Source of the DNA: CAYLPJ01 sp964385465
GTDB lineage: Bacteria > Planctomycetota > Phycisphaerae > SM23-33
Assembly: GCA_964385465.1 (NCBI GenBank)
Contig: CAYLPJ010000018.1
Location: 37,447-101,446, forward strand
DNA: 64,000 nt
Direction: 5' to 3'
A model generated the notes under the pieces. The model saw nothing but the letters and a program-made list of their open reading frames with translations. It had not been told where the DNA came from and did no database searches. Shown here piece after piece: positions 26,708 through 36,111 of the stretch. Every line of letters starts with the position of its first letter. The first letter of the stretch is position 1. The translations under genes and the position numbers were made by a program.

Positions 26708-28546
26708 TTATTGCTCCTTCCGATGTCCTACGGCAAAGGGTTCGTATGCGTAGCCGGCCCACTGCACGCCGACGTTGTTCGAGAATTCCAGCATGTTCAG
26801 GCGGACGCCATGAGCCAGGATCGCGATCATGCACATCGCGATGTTCAGCCCGTGGCCGACCACCACCACCGGCGCGCCGGCAATCCACGTCGCCCCCGAG
26901 GCGACGTTGGCGCCGAGTTCGTTGAACGTCTGGCCGATGATCGTGCTGGCCAGGCCCACCCCCATCAGGCGGATGTAGCTGATCGAGTCCGAGAACGAGC
27001 CCAAGGCGTCCAGGGGGAACTGCGCCAAGCCCAGGCCGACCATCTTCAGCGGGTTGCGGCTGGGTGCGGTGAACAGGATGATCAGCGCGGCCCCGATCGC
27101 CAGCAGCCAGCCGGTCAGCCAGTGCGGCGGTCGCCCGGCCTGGCTGTCGAAAAACAGGTACCAGATCACGAAGAAGATGCCCCAGAGGAATGTGGCCCAG
27201 CCGACCTTGCTGAGCATCACCAGGTTCGGCGCGTACGCGAGGGCCTGGCGGATCTGGGCAAGCGACAGGTGGACGGCCGCCATGATGAAGCTGATCTTCA
27301 TGATCGTGGCGGCCTGTTGCTGCACGTCGCCGCCGATAATCTGGACGAAGGCGAAGGCCCGGCCGAGGGGCTCCCACATGGCGCCGGCGGCGAGGAAGTC
27401 CTGAGGCGTCAGCCCGAAGAACACGCCGGTCATGCCCCCCCATACAACCGTGGCGGCCCCCATCGCGATGAGCAACTGCGTGCCCGGTGCGCCGGCGGCG
27501 CGGGCCATCTTGCGGTACCAGATCGCCGGGACCACCACGAACAGCAGCCCGTAGCCCGCGTCGCCGATGAGCATGGCCGCGAAGATAGGCAGGGCGATCA
27601 TGAAGAAGGCCGACACGTCGACCTCGCGATAACCGGGCACGGTGCCCAACAGGTCGAACAGGCCCTTGATCGGCAGCGACCACTTGGGGTAGCGGACGAG
27701 CGTGGGAGGCTGGTCGGCTTCGTCGGGCTCGAAGGTCGTCACGCCGGCGTCGACCTCAGCCTCGGCGAGCCCGCGGGCGAGATGCTCGGCCATGTCTTGA
27801 GGGACCCAGCCCTGGACGGCGTAGAGGTCTCCCTCGGCCGTACCGCTGCCTGCGGCGACGGCGAATTTCTCTTCGTCGCGCCGACGGGCGAGGGCGGTCT
27901 CGATGTCCTTGGCCAAGTGGGCCAGGGCGTCCAGGCGCTGTTCGTCGGCGCGGATTTCCGCGTCGATCTCCGCGGCCTCAGCGCGGAGGGTGGGGCGATC
28001 GCGCTGGGGCGGTTCGATTTGCTCGAAGTCCTCGGGCAGTTCCGGCTCGCCGGCGCCCTCGCGGCGGACGACGGCCAGGACCTGCTGGTCGGCGGTCGGC
28101 TCGCCGACGGGCTCGACGAAGTCGGCCTTGACGGCATCGGCCTGATCGGGCGGGACGGCGTAGAACCGTACGTCCAGACCGCTCTCTTGAAGGGCATCGA
28201 GCTGGTCGATCCGCAGGTCGCCCCACATGGCGATCTGCTCGATCTGTCGATGCAGCGCGGCCAGACGGCTGCGTCGCTCGGCGGCTCGGCGGTGGATGTC
28301 CATGGCCTCGGCCGCGGCGGCTTCGGGGTCCAGTGCCGGTTTCTCCCCGGCCGGGTCGATGCTTCCGAGCACCTGTCGTGCCCGGCGGAGGCGATCGATG
28401 GCGGCGCGGGTTTCCTCGCCCGGCACGGCTTTGGCGGGGTCGATCGGCGTGACGTGGACGACGCCGAGCTCGCCGAGGGCCTCGAGCAGGCGGTCGCGGT
28501 CGCGGCGGCGAGCGACGACATAGGCCTTTCGCATCGGCACGATCAT
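26708..28546 (-). CDS. ntpI: V-type ATPase subunit I (stator/a-type membrane subunit)
   Basis: A 612-residue subunit. The N-terminal half (1-330) is soluble with long coiled-coil segments that join the peripheral stalks; the C-terminal half (about 335-600) has seven or so helices that form the ion half-channels next to the K ring. LGSFSDSISYIRLMGVGLA, containing the conserved arginine, and VVVVGHGLNIAM are the diagnostic segments. The start ATG at 28546 overlaps the stop of subunit D as ATGA, which strongly supports it over the upstream open codons. Confidence 0.93.
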   Translation of the reverse strand: MIVPMRKAYVVARRRDRDRLLEALGELGVVHVTPIDPAKAVPGEETRAAIDRLRRARQVLGSIDPAGEKPALDPEAAAAEAMDIHRRAAERRSRLAALHRQIEQIAMWGDLRIDQLDALQESGLDVRFYAVPPDQADAVKADFVEPVGEPTADQQVLAVVRREGAGEPELPEDFEQIEPPQRDRPTLRAEAAEIDAEIRADEQRLDALAHLAKDIETALARRRDEEKFAVAAGSGTAEGDLYAVQGWVPQDMAEHLARGLAEAEVDAGVTTFEPDEADQPPTLVRYPKWSLPIKGLFDLLGTVPGYREVDVSAFFMIALPIFAAMLIGDAGYGLLFVVVPAIWYRKMARAAGAPGTQLLIAMGAATVVWGGMTGVFFGLTPQDFLAAGAMWEPLGRAFAFVQIIGGDVQQQAATIMKISFIMAAVHLSLAQIRQALAYAPNLVMLSKVGWATFLWGIFFVIWYLFFDSQAGRPPHWLTGWLLAIGAALIILFTAPSRNPLKMVGLGLAQFPLDALGSFSDSISYIRLMGVGLASTIIGQTFNELGANVASGATWIAGAPVVVVGHGLNIAMCMIAILAHGVRLNMLEFSNNVGVQWAGYAYEPFAVGHRKEQ

Positions 28547-29202
28547 GCGGATTCGGCTCCCTGGACGGTGTCCGGCTCGCCCTCGATGCCGTTGAAGTCC
28601 GCGGATTCGGCGATCTTGCTCTTGGCGATCTTGGCGCGGGCCACGCCGGCGGTCATCTCGTCGCCGAGCTTGATGCGGATCACGCGGATGTTCTCGCGGC
28701 ACTCGGGGATCTTGACCTTCTCGAAGAGGTTTACTCGCTGGACGATCTTCGTCAGCTCCCGGTCGAGCAGCTCGTTTTGCCTGCGGAGCACATCGAGCTC
28801 GGCCTTGCGGCGGCTCAGCTCGCGGAGGTCGGCGAGCGCCCGGTCCACCCAGGCGGGGGTGGCGAAGAGGCTGTAGCGGGCCTCGGGGAAGGCGGCGTCC
28901 TCGAAGACGGGGATGGCCACGCCGGCGACGTTCTGCGTCCGCGTGCGGACGTCCTCCGGCTCGGCCAGCTTGGGCACGTTGACCCCCGCCCGGTCGGCGA
29001 GGACGGCGCGATACGGCTGGAAGCTCTCCCGCGCGGCGTCCACCTTCGCCTGCATTCCGCGCCGGCGGGCCTGCACCTGGCGGACCATCAACTGGAGCTG
29101 CTGCTGCTTGAGCTTCAGCATCGGTAGATACCGTTCGAACCGCGTCAGCGCGTCGCGCTGGCGTTTCAACTCGGGCCGGGTCAGGCGTATCTTCTTGGCC
29201 AT
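28543..29202 (-). CDS. ntpD: V-type ATPase subunit D (central stalk)
   Basis: A 219-residue, largely helical protein that forms the rotating central shaft inside the A3B3 head. The N-terminal KKIRLTRPELKRQRDALTRF and C-terminal NLFEKVKIPECRENIRVIRI segments match subunit D; both ends form the antiparallel coiled coil. Length and position in the operon, between B and I, are as expected. It overlaps subunit I by four bases. Confidence 0.92.
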   Translation of the reverse strand: MAKKIRLTRPELKRQRDALTRFERYLPMLKLKQQQLQLMVRQVQARRRGMQAKVDAARESFQPYRAVLADRAGVNVPKLAEPEDVRTRTQNVAGVAIPVFEDAAFPEARYSLFATPAWVDRALADLRELSRRKAELDVLRRQNELLDRELTKIVQRVNLFEKVKIPECRENIRVIRIKLGDEMTAGVARAKIAKSKIAESADFNGIEGEPDTVQGAESA

Positions 29203-29242
29203 GGGACGTCTGCTTTCCCGGGGCTGCGGCTGGCTGGGGGAG

Positions 29243-30580
29243 CTAGGCCGTCGCGGCGGCCTCGGCGGGCTCTTGCTCCTCGCCGAGTTCCTTGGGCCAG
29301 TGGTTCTCGATGATGCTGCGTCGGATGCCGGTCTCCGCCGGGTCGAAGCACTCGGCCAGCAGCTCCCAGCAGCGGTCGAGGGCCTCGAAGAGCGGGATGT
29401 TGACCGACAGGTCCATGATGCGGGACTCGAAGAGGTCGCCGTACCGCAGCAGCCTCCGGTCCCATTCGGACATCTCGAAGCCCATGTCGCGCTTCTCGCG
29501 GCTCTCGCGGCACTGGGCGTAGAGCTGGATGCACGCGTTCATGATCGCGCGGTGGTCGTCCCGCGTATCGCCGTTGACCTGCTGCTTGAGCCGGCTGAGC
29601 GAGCCGAACGGCTCGATCCGCCCGTTGCGGAGGTAGAACTGTCCCTCGGTGATGTAGCCGGTGTTGTCGGGAACCGGGTGGGTCACGTCGTCGCCGGGCA
29701 TGGTCACGCAGGCCAGCAAGGTCATCGAGCCGGAGCCGTCGAAGTCCACGGCCTTCTCGTACCGGCGGGCGAGCTGCGTGTAGAGGTCCCCCGGGTAGCC
29801 GCGGTTGGAGGGGATCTGCTCCATGGTGATCGCGATTTCCTTCAGCGCGTCGCTGAAGGCGGTCATGTCGGTCAGCAGCACGAGCACGCGCTTGTTCTGG
29901 AGCGCGAACTGCTCCCCGACGGCCAGGCACAGGTCCGGCACGAGCAGGCACTCGACGGTGGGGTCCGAGGCGGTGTGGATGAACAGGATGGTTCGCCCGA
30001 GCACGCCGCCTTCCTCGAAGGCGTTGCGGAACTTGAGGTAGTCGTCGTGCCGCAGCCCCATGCCGCCAAGGATGATGATGTCCGCCTCGGCCTGGAGCCC
30101 CACGCGGGCGAGCAACTCGTTGTACGGCTCGCCGGCGACCGAGAAGATCGGCAGCTTCTGGCTCTCCACCAGCGAGTTGAAGATGTCGATCATCGGGATG
30201 CCCGTGTTGACCATCTTGTCCGGGCGGCGGCGGCGGACGGGGTTGACCGCCGGCGAGCCGATGTCGACCTGCTCGGCCTCGACGCCGGGCCGGTCGTCCC
30301 GCGGGCGCCCCGAACCGTCGAAGACGCGCCCCAGCAACTGCTCGCTGAAGGGCACCTGCATCGGCTTGCCGAGGAAACGCACCTTGTCGCCTGTGGAGAC
30401 GCCCTCGGTGCCGGCGAAGACCTGGAGGCTCACCTGATCGCCCTCGAGGTGGATCACCTGGGCCAGGGAACTCTCCCGCTCGCCGGATATCACCGCCAAC
30501 TCGTCGTAGCCGATGCCCCGGGCCGTCACCGTCACGACGTTGCCCGCGATCCGCGTGATGTGGTCGTAGTACTTTCGCAT
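29243..30580 (-). CDS. ntpB: V-type ATPase subunit B (non-catalytic head subunit)
   Basis: A 445-residue head subunit. It starts MRKYYDHITRIAGNVVTV and lacks a Walker A lysine, as expected for the regulatory subunit that alternates with A. KLPIFSVAGEPYNELLARV, VLLTDMTAFSDALKEI and PSNRGYPGDLYTQLA are the characteristic interface segments. The upstream frame remains open for over 120 codons because of the GC bias, but ATG 30580 gives the family start. The C-terminal 20 residues are Glu/Ala-rich. Confidence 0.94.
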   Translation of the reverse strand: MRKYYDHITRIAGNVVTVTARGIGYDELAVISGERESSLAQVIHLEGDQVSLQVFAGTEGVSTGDKVRFLGKPMQVPFSEQLLGRVFDGSGRPRDDRPGVEAEQVDIGSPAVNPVRRRRPDKMVNTGIPMIDIFNSLVESQKLPIFSVAGEPYNELLARVGLQAEADIIILGGMGLRHDDYLKFRNAFEEGGVLGRTILFIHTASDPTVECLLVPDLCLAVGEQFALQNKRVLVLLTDMTAFSDALKEIAITMEQIPSNRGYPGDLYTQLARRYEKAVDFDGSGSMTLLACVTMPGDDVTHPVPDNTGYITEGQFYLRNGRIEPFGSLSRLKQQVNGDTRDDHRAIMNACIQLYAQCRESREKRDMGFEMSEWDRRLLRYGDLFESRIMDLSVNIPLFEALDRCWELLAECFDPAETGIRRSIIENHWPKELGEEQEPAEAAATA

Positions 30581-30632
30581 GCTTCGTAAGTCCCTGTGAT
30601 CGTGTTCCGGGGCCGGGCCCCGAGGGCCGCTC

Positions 30633-32417
30633 TTACTTCCCATCGCCGGCCGGGGCGTCCGCGCCGACCGCCGCAGCTTCGGCGGACGCCTCGGCCTCGC
30701 CGCCGTGGCGGGCCAGGAACGCCTCGATGTCCGAGAGGATCTTCTTGTACTCGTCGCTGTCCGTGGCCGCGTAGTTCCAGTTGCGGAACAGGTCCGTCGC
30801 CTCCACCAGCGTGTGGCGGGCCTGTTCTTTGGAGTCGAAATCGAAGTCCGTCTCGCAGACCTGGAGAACCTTGGCGAAGACGAACTGCTGCCGCTCGGCC
30901 GCCGTGGCGGCGTCGACCTCGTCGAAGGCATTCTGCTGGAGGTAGACATTGTCGAAGAAGTCCGCCTTCAGCGCCACGGTGAAGTCGTCGATGCTCGTGC
31001 CCTCCTCGCCGACGACCGTCATCATTTGCCGGACCTCGTTGCCCCGCCGCAGCAGCGCCCGCATCCGGTCGGTCTTGCCAACGTCGATGATGCCGGCGTA
31101 CTTGCTCCAGGAGTCCAGCGGGTCGATCGCCGGGTAGCGGCGGGCGTCCGACCGCGCGCGGCTGAGCCCGTGGAATGCACCCACGACCTTCAGTGTGCCC
31201 TGGGTGACCGGCTCTTCGAAGTTTCCGCCGGCCGGGCTCACCGTCCCGCCGATCGTCAGCGAGCCCAGCGAGCCGTCCTCGAACTCGATCTGCCCGGCTC
31301 GCTCGTAGAAGCCCGCGATGCGGCTCTCCAGGTATGCCGGGAAGGCCTCCTCGCCGGGAATCTCCTCCAGTCGGCCGGATATCTCACGCATCGCCTGGGC
31401 CCAGCGGCTGGTCGAGTCGGCCAGCAGCAGGACGTTGCGGCCCATCTGGCGGTAGTACTCGCCGAGCGCCGCGGCCGTGTAGACCGACGCCTCGCGTGCC
31501 GCGACAGGCATGGCGGAGGTGTTGCAGATAATGACGGTGCGTTCCATCAGCGATTTACCGGTCCGCGGGTCGATCAGTTCGGGGAACTCGCGGATGGTCT
31601 CGACAACCTCCCCGGCCCGTTCGCCACAGGCGGCAATGATGACGATGTCGACCTCGGCGTAGCGGCTGGTGATCTGCTGGAGGACGGTCTTGCCGGCCCC
31701 GAACGGTCCGGGAATGCAATAGGTCCCGCCACGGACGATAGGGAACATCGAGTCGATGATCCGCACCTGCGTGACCAGCGGCTCGGTGGGCATCAGCCGC
31801 CGGCGGGAGACGTTCAGCGGCAACTTGACGGGCCATTCCTGCTGCATCGTGACCGCCAGCTCCTCGCCGGCCTCGTTGACCAGCGTAGCGATCTCCTTCT
31901 CGACCGTGTACTCGCCGGCCTCGGCAAGCGACTGGAGCTTCCACTCGCCCTGGAGGCGGAAGGGGGCCATGATCGCGTGCTCGAAGATGCCCTCGGGCAC
32001 GGAGCCGAGCTTCTGGGCGGCGCGGACGGTCTGGCCGACCTCGGCGGTGGGGGTGAATTGCCAGGTCTTCTCGGTGTCCAGACCGTGGATGTACGTGCCG
32101 GGTTCGAGGAAGTAGCCGACCTTCTCGGCGACGCCGCGAAGGGGGTTCTGGAGCCCATCGTAGATCTGCCCCAGCAGGCCCGGCCCGAGGGCGACCGAGA
32201 GCATCTCGCGCTCGAACTCGACGGGGTCCCCGACCTTCAGGCCCCGGGTTTCCTCGAAGACCTGGAGGTCCGCCAGGCGCCCGCGGATGCGGATGACCTC
32301 GCACAGCAGGCGGGCCCCGTCGGCGCGGCAGCAATAGCCGACGGAATTCTTGACCACCTGCCCGTCGGCCTCCGCGATCACCATGTTCCCGTATACGGCT
32401 ACGATTCGTCCGGTCAC
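30633..32417 (-). CDS. ntpA: V-type ATPase catalytic subunit A
   Basis: A 594-residue catalytic subunit. Walker A GPFGAGKT lies at 237-244 and is followed by CGERAGEVVETIREFPEL with the catalytic Glu, and by LLADSTSRWAQAMREISGRL (Walker B region). The N-terminal barrel and the roughly 90-residue non-homologous region (about 110-200) typical of A subunits are present, separating it from F-type beta. The C-terminal 20 residues are an Ala/Glu-rich extension. It hydrolyses or makes ATP coupled to ion flow. Confidence 0.96.
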   Translation of the reverse strand: MTGRIVAVYGNMVIAEADGQVVKNSVGYCCRADGARLLCEVIRIRGRLADLQVFEETRGLKVGDPVEFEREMLSVALGPGLLGQIYDGLQNPLRGVAEKVGYFLEPGTYIHGLDTEKTWQFTPTAEVGQTVRAAQKLGSVPEGIFEHAIMAPFRLQGEWKLQSLAEAGEYTVEKEIATLVNEAGEELAVTMQQEWPVKLPLNVSRRRLMPTEPLVTQVRIIDSMFPIVRGGTYCIPGPFGAGKTVLQQITSRYAEVDIVIIAACGERAGEVVETIREFPELIDPRTGKSLMERTVIICNTSAMPVAAREASVYTAAALGEYYRQMGRNVLLLADSTSRWAQAMREISGRLEEIPGEEAFPAYLESRIAGFYERAGQIEFEDGSLGSLTIGGTVSPAGGNFEEPVTQGTLKVVGAFHGLSRARSDARRYPAIDPLDSWSKYAGIIDVGKTDRMRALLRRGNEVRQMMTVVGEEGTSIDDFTVALKADFFDNVYLQQNAFDEVDAATAAERQQFVFAKVLQVCETDFDFDSKEQARHTLVEATDLFRNWNYAATDSDEYKKILSDIEAFLARHGGEAEASAEAAAVGADAPAGDGK

Positions 32418-32457
32418 GGCTGTTCCTCTTGTGCTTGGCGATCCTCGGGATCGGCGG

Positions 32458-33168
32458 TCATGCGGTCTGTGTCCGGGGTGCCTCGGCGCGTTCGGCGTCG
32501 GCCAGGCGCCGCCAGCGCCATACCAGCAGAAGGCGCAGGGCGTAGGCGGCCAACTCGTCGTCGTCGAAGGTGAACCACTGATCGTGTTCGTTCAGCCAGG
32601 TCCAGCGGGCGCGGTCGAGGACCCGAAGGGCGGCCAGGGGGTCGGCCGCGACCGACCACTCACCCAGCACGCTGGCGTAGTCCTCTTCGTCGTTGCCCAA
32701 CTCGGGCAGGACGCGGTATCGGTCGGCTTCGATGCCCAGGGCCTTCGCACGGGCGGCGGCGAGGGCGTTACGGAGCCCGACCTCGAAGGCGACCCATTCG
32801 GCGAGCAGCCCGCGGCCGTCAGCGAGGTCGAATGCGTAGCGGTAGTACGCGGCCCAGAGCGCGTCGGTGGCCAGGCCGGCTTCCGCGGCCTCTGCGGCGT
32901 CGTCCCCGGCGAGGAAGCCGGGCAGGGGCTCGGCGTCGCGGAGTTGGGCGGGCGTCAGAACGATGGGCTCGGCCTGATCGATCTCCCCGGCCAGCACAGC
33001 CTCGCGCTGGAGGAGGTCGTCACCGAGGAAGATGGCCTCGGCGAGCGAGCGAGCGCGGGGCGCGGGCTCGACGTGCTCCAGGAAGTCCCCGGGAGACATC
33101 GGCGGATCGGCGCCGGGCTCGGTCATGCTCGGAAGCGCCGTCACCAGGTAGATGTTGCGGGCCGGCAT
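32458..33168 (-). CDS. DUF2764 V-ATPase-associated protein
   Basis: A 236-residue protein between the E and A subunits. It starts NIYLVTALPSM, has repeated Leu- and Ala-rich helices, and contains VAFEVGLRNALAAARAKALG, similar to DUF2764 proteins at this exact position in chlamydial, spirochaete and Bacteroidetes V-ATPase operons. Its LRNA segment also recalls the helical subunit C family, so it has been suggested as a functional substitute for the missing subunit C, which is inference here. It is separated by six bases from E and 40 from A. Confidence 0.75.
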   Translation of the reverse strand: MPARNIYLVTALPSMTEPGADPPMSPGDFLEHVEPAPRARSLAEAIFLGDDLLQREAVLAGEIDQAEPIVLTPAQLRDAEPLPGFLAGDDAAEAAEAGLATDALWAAYYRYAFDLADGRGLLAEWVAFEVGLRNALAAARAKALGIEADRYRVLPELGNDEEDYASVLGEWSVAADPLAALRVLDRARWTWLNEHDQWFTFDDDELAAYALRLLLVWRWRRLADAERAEAPRTQTA

Positions 33169-33174
33169 GACGGG

Positions 33175-33852
33175 CTACTCCTGGTTGTCGCTCCGGTCGG
33201 CCTGATCGGACCGGTCGTCGCGCTGGTCGGTTTCGGCGGCCTCGCGGACGACTTTTCGGACCTCGGGTCCGACGAGGTCCATCAACGTCTCGACGACGGA
33301 GTCGCGGGTGACCTCGACGGTCGAGCCCGCGGCCGTGTACTCGAAGCCGGCGTCGGTCAGCGTGCCCTTCAGGTCGATGGAGGGGTGAGTGTCCTTCGAG
33401 GCCTCGTCGGCGATTTCCTCCAGGGCCCAGGAGACGAGCTTGTCTCGCATCTCCGGGCGGACGTTGATCTCCAGGCTCTCCTTGCAGTGCAGATCGCTGT
33501 CGGTGTAGTTGACCACGATCTCGTGGAGCAGCTTGCCGAGGAACTCGCTGTCCTCCAGGTGTTCGCCCGCCTTGCGGAGCACGATGACCCGCACCGCTCG
33601 GGTGACGGCCTCCTGGAGCCGGAGAATGGCGTCCCGCGCCGCCAGCCGGAGCTCCGTGCGGGCGCGGGAGAGGGTCTCGTCGGCCTCGGCCTTGGCGTCG
33701 GCGCGAATGCCCTCGGCCTGCTTTTCGGCCTCGGCGACGATGCGCTCGGCGTCCTTCTGCGCCTCGTCGCGGAGGCGCTGGGCTTCCTTTTTCCCGGCCT
33801 CGACGCCTTCTTCCTGAAGCTTGGCGACGAACGACTCGATGGTTTCGGCCAT
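33175..33852 (-). CDS. ntpE: V-type ATPase subunit E (peripheral stalk)
   Basis: A 225-residue subunit. Residues 1-90 form one long charged helix (EEGVEAGKKEAQRLRDEAQK), the part of the peripheral stalk that pairs with subunit G/H, and the rest is the globular C-terminal domain that binds the head. This is the first gene of the operon. The C-terminus ends in an unusual run of Asp, Gln and Arg repeats (TDQRDDRSDQADRSDNQ). No G/H, C or F gene is visible in the cluster. Confidence 0.85.
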   Translation of the reverse strand: MAETIESFVAKLQEEGVEAGKKEAQRLRDEAQKDAERIVAEAEKQAEGIRADAKAEADETLSRARTELRLAARDAILRLQEAVTRAVRVIVLRKAGEHLEDSEFLGKLLHEIVVNYTDSDLHCKESLEINVRPEMRDKLVSWALEEIADEASKDTHPSIDLKGTLTDAGFEYTAAGSTVEVTRDSVVETLMDLVGPEVRKVVREAAETDQRDDRSDQADRSDNQE

Positions 33853-33932
33853 GGGTGGCTCCGTATCCGTCTGCTGGCTGATGGCGCGTCTGTAGCGGGA
33901 GCCGGCCTGACCGGCCCGCGATAGAGCCGGTA

Positions 33933-33961
33933 CTGATATCGAAACGAGGTGAGGAAAACAA
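33933..33961 (-). promoter_or_regulatory. Weak promoter candidate for the V-ATPase operon
   Basis: On the minus strand TTGTTT, 17 bases, TATCAG, about 80 bases before subunit E. It overlaps the T-rich tail of the upstream terminator-like hairpin. Confidence 0.3.
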
Positions 33962-33972
33962 GGGGTTTCCCC
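33952..33972 (-). terminator. Small hairpin plus T-tract after the cytidylate-kinase-like gene
   Basis: Minus-strand GGGG-AAA-CCCC followed by TTGTTTT. The stem is only 4 bp, so it is weak, but the T-rich tail is rare in this window. Confidence 0.35.
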
Positions 33973-34011
33973 GCGGAATCGGTCCGGAGGCAGCCGCGAG
34001 CAGCGCGGGCG

Positions 34012-34701
34012 CTAGAGAATATGCCGCAGCTTCATGGCATAGACGACGTGCTGGGCGATCTGCGCGAGGGTAAACACCGAGCAGTCGTAGACGATGTTGA
34101 ACGCGGGCTTTCGAGGGTAGCGCATGGCGTAGACGCGTTCGAGATACGCCCGCTCGCGCTCCTGGGCCCGCACGCGGAGGCGGGCCTCGGTCTCGGTGAG
34201 GCCCTCGCGGAAGGCGACCTCCTTCACCCGCCAGTCCAGCGGGGCTTCCAGGCGCACGCTCAGGCCGTTGGGCAGGTCGTACGTGGCACCTGCGCCGCCC
34301 TGGCCGATGACGATGGCATGGCCCTCGAGGGCCAGGTTGCGGATCAGCGAGGTGATGCGATTGCGAATCTCGTAGCCGCTGGGGACGCGGTCGCCCCGCA
34401 GGGCGCGGAAGAAGTCCAGAAAGAGCCGCGGCTTGGCGCGACGCTCGCGCTCCAGCACCTCGGCGGCCATGTTCGTCTCCTTGGCCAGCCGCATGAGGAT
34501 CTCCTTGTGGTAGATCCTCCAGGTGTGCTCGGCGTCGGCGTCGTCGTTGAGCACTTCCATCAGCAACAGGCCCAGGGAGAAGCCGTAGCAGCCGTACTGG
34601 CGGGAGATCGTGATGAACGGCCCGGCGTTCTCGATCTCCTGCTGGCTCTCGGACTCCTGCGGCTTTTCCTGCATGTCCTCGGTCAGCGAAACCTTCGCCA
34701 T
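34012..34701 (-). CDS. Cytidylate kinase-like family protein
   Basis: A 229-residue protein of the AAA_26 / cytidylate-kinase-like family. The N-terminal ITISRQYGCYGFSLG corresponds to the phosphate-binding region, although it is not a canonical P-loop GxxGxGKS; HAIVIGQGGAGA, RLEAPLDWRV and the RAQERERAYL helix match the lid and CMP-kinase core. Substrate and reaction are uncertain, since characterised CMP kinases have a different loop. AAGGAG lies eight bases before the ATG. It stands alone between the V-ATPase operon and the PIN-TRAM gene. Confidence 0.75.
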   Translation of the reverse strand: MAKVSLTEDMQEKPQESESQQEIENAGPFITISRQYGCYGFSLGLLLMEVLNDDADAEHTWRIYHKEILMRLAKETNMAAEVLERERRAKPRLFLDFFRALRGDRVPSGYEIRNRITSLIRNLALEGHAIVIGQGGAGATYDLPNGLSVRLEAPLDWRVKEVAFREGLTETEARLRVRAQERERAYLERVYAMRYPRKPAFNIVYDCSVFTLAQIAQHVVYAMKLRHIL

Positions 34702-34743
34702 CCATGCGCTCCTTACGGAGGTCCGCCCTGCGGTTCCACGATC

Positions 34744-34773
34744 ATTCTAAAGCGCAGTCCACGCCGACGCCAA
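34744..34773 (-). promoter_or_regulatory. Predicted promoter for the cytidylate-kinase-like gene
   Basis: On the minus strand TTGGCG, 18 bases, TAGAAT, leaving about 35 bases of leader with the AAGGAG site. The rest of the 259-base gap 34702-34960 shows no gene or clear structure. Confidence 0.4.
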
Positions 34774-34960
34774 CCCTTGCGCCGAATCGCCGCGGACTGC
34801 CAGTCCGTCAAACGGCGGGAGTCCCATGCCGTGCGGCACACTGCAAACGCGGAAAACGCTGCGGTGGAACCGCCTGCCGGCGCACGCGCCGCCGCCGTTG
34901 GCCCCGGGCCCGCGCGTCTGGCGTTCGCCGCTTGGGATTCGCTCTTTCGTCATGCTGCCT

Positions 34961-35998
34961 TCAGGATGGCGTCCCTTCGCACTTGCCGAAGATCATCCGG
35001 CCGGCGGAGGTCTGCAAGGAACTGGTCACGGTAATGCGCACGTCTTCGCCGACGTGTTCCCGGGCGTCCTCGGCAACGACCATCGTCCCGTCCGGCAGGT
35101 AGCCGACCCCCTGGCCGGCCTCCTCGCCGGGGCGGATGATCCGGACGGTCATCGCCTCACCGGGCAGCGCCACCGGCTTCAGCGCGTTGGCCAGATCGTT
35201 GACGTTCACCACGTCCACGCCCCGCAGCTTGGCCACCTTGTTGAGGTTGTAGTCGTTGGTGACGATCCGTCCGCCGAGGTGCTCGGCCAGTGCGACGAGC
35301 TTCTCGTCCACGCCGTCGGCCCGCTCCACGGCCGGGACCTGCGCATCCGAGATCCGGACCTCCACCCGGCGAGACCCCTGGAGCTGCTGGAGAAGGTCCA
35401 GCCCCCGCCGTCCGCGATTGCGCTTCAGCCGGTCCTGTGAGTCGGCCACGGTGTGCAGCTCGTTGAGCACGAACCGCGGGACGACCATCTCGGACTCGAT
35501 AATGCCTGTCTCGGCGATGTCGGTGATCCGCCCGTCGATGATGACCGAGGTGTCCAGCAGCAGCGGGCTGGCTCCCTTGGCCTCCCGGGCGAACTCGACA
35601 TAGGGGATGACGAACCGGAAATCATCCTTCGTCTGGAGCACGAAGCTGATGCACACGAACACCGAGGCGGCTCCCAGCAGACCCTTGACCATGCTGGCCA
35701 GCGGGGTGGGGCCGAGCTCGAAGATCTCCGTGACCAGGTCCACGACCAGCGCCAGCCCGTAGGCGATGACCACGCCGGCCAGCGCCCCGAAGAACAGCCC
35801 GCTGAGCACGTGAAGGCGCTTGCGGCGCCAGAGCATGTCGCCGAGGACCAGCAGGAAACCCAGGCCGACCGGGATCAGGATCCGCAGCGCAACCTCGGTG
35901 AAGGTCAACCGTTGATCCTTGGCGGACTGGAAGGCGACGGAAATGCTGATTCCCAGTACCACCAGCAGAAACAGCACGCGCACCAGATGAAGCACCAT
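34961..35998 (-). CDS. Membrane-anchored PIN-TRAM domain protein (YacL-like)
   Basis: A 345-residue protein. Four hydrophobic helices lie in residues 1-130, followed by a PIN nuclease domain (about 140-275) with LLLDTSVIIDGRI (first acidic residue), RFVLNELHTVADS and RIVTNDYNLNKVA, and a C-terminal TRAM domain (about 285-345) that probably binds RNA. The acidic PIN residues appear intact, so RNase activity is plausible. Homologues in many phyla are of unknown precise role. ATG 35998 was chosen as the first Met before helix 1; upstream open codons are Pro/Arg-rich. Confidence 0.83.
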   Translation of the reverse strand: MVLHLVRVLFLLVVLGISISVAFQSAKDQRLTFTEVALRILIPVGLGFLLVLGDMLWRRKRLHVLSGLFFGALAGVVIAYGLALVVDLVTEIFELGPTPLASMVKGLLGAASVFVCISFVLQTKDDFRFVIPYVEFAREAKGASPLLLDTSVIIDGRITDIAETGIIESEMVVPRFVLNELHTVADSQDRLKRNRGRRGLDLLQQLQGSRRVEVRISDAQVPAVERADGVDEKLVALAEHLGGRIVTNDYNLNKVAKLRGVDVVNVNDLANALKPVALPGEAMTVRIIRPGEEAGQGVGYLPDGTMVVAEDAREHVGEDVRITVTSSLQTSAGRMIFGKCEGTPS

Positions 35999-36111
35999 GT
36001 CCCACCGTCCTCGTCGCGAAGCGTTCCGCGAAGTACAGCCCGTCCCGGGCGGGGGCATCATACCACCGAACGCCGGACCGTGCGAGAGCCCTGCGCGTGG
36101 AAGTGTACCGA

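Noticed and set aside
32458..33168. V-type subunit C
   Set aside because: Only position and helix content suggest it; the sequence fits DUF2764 better and does not show the subunit C signature.
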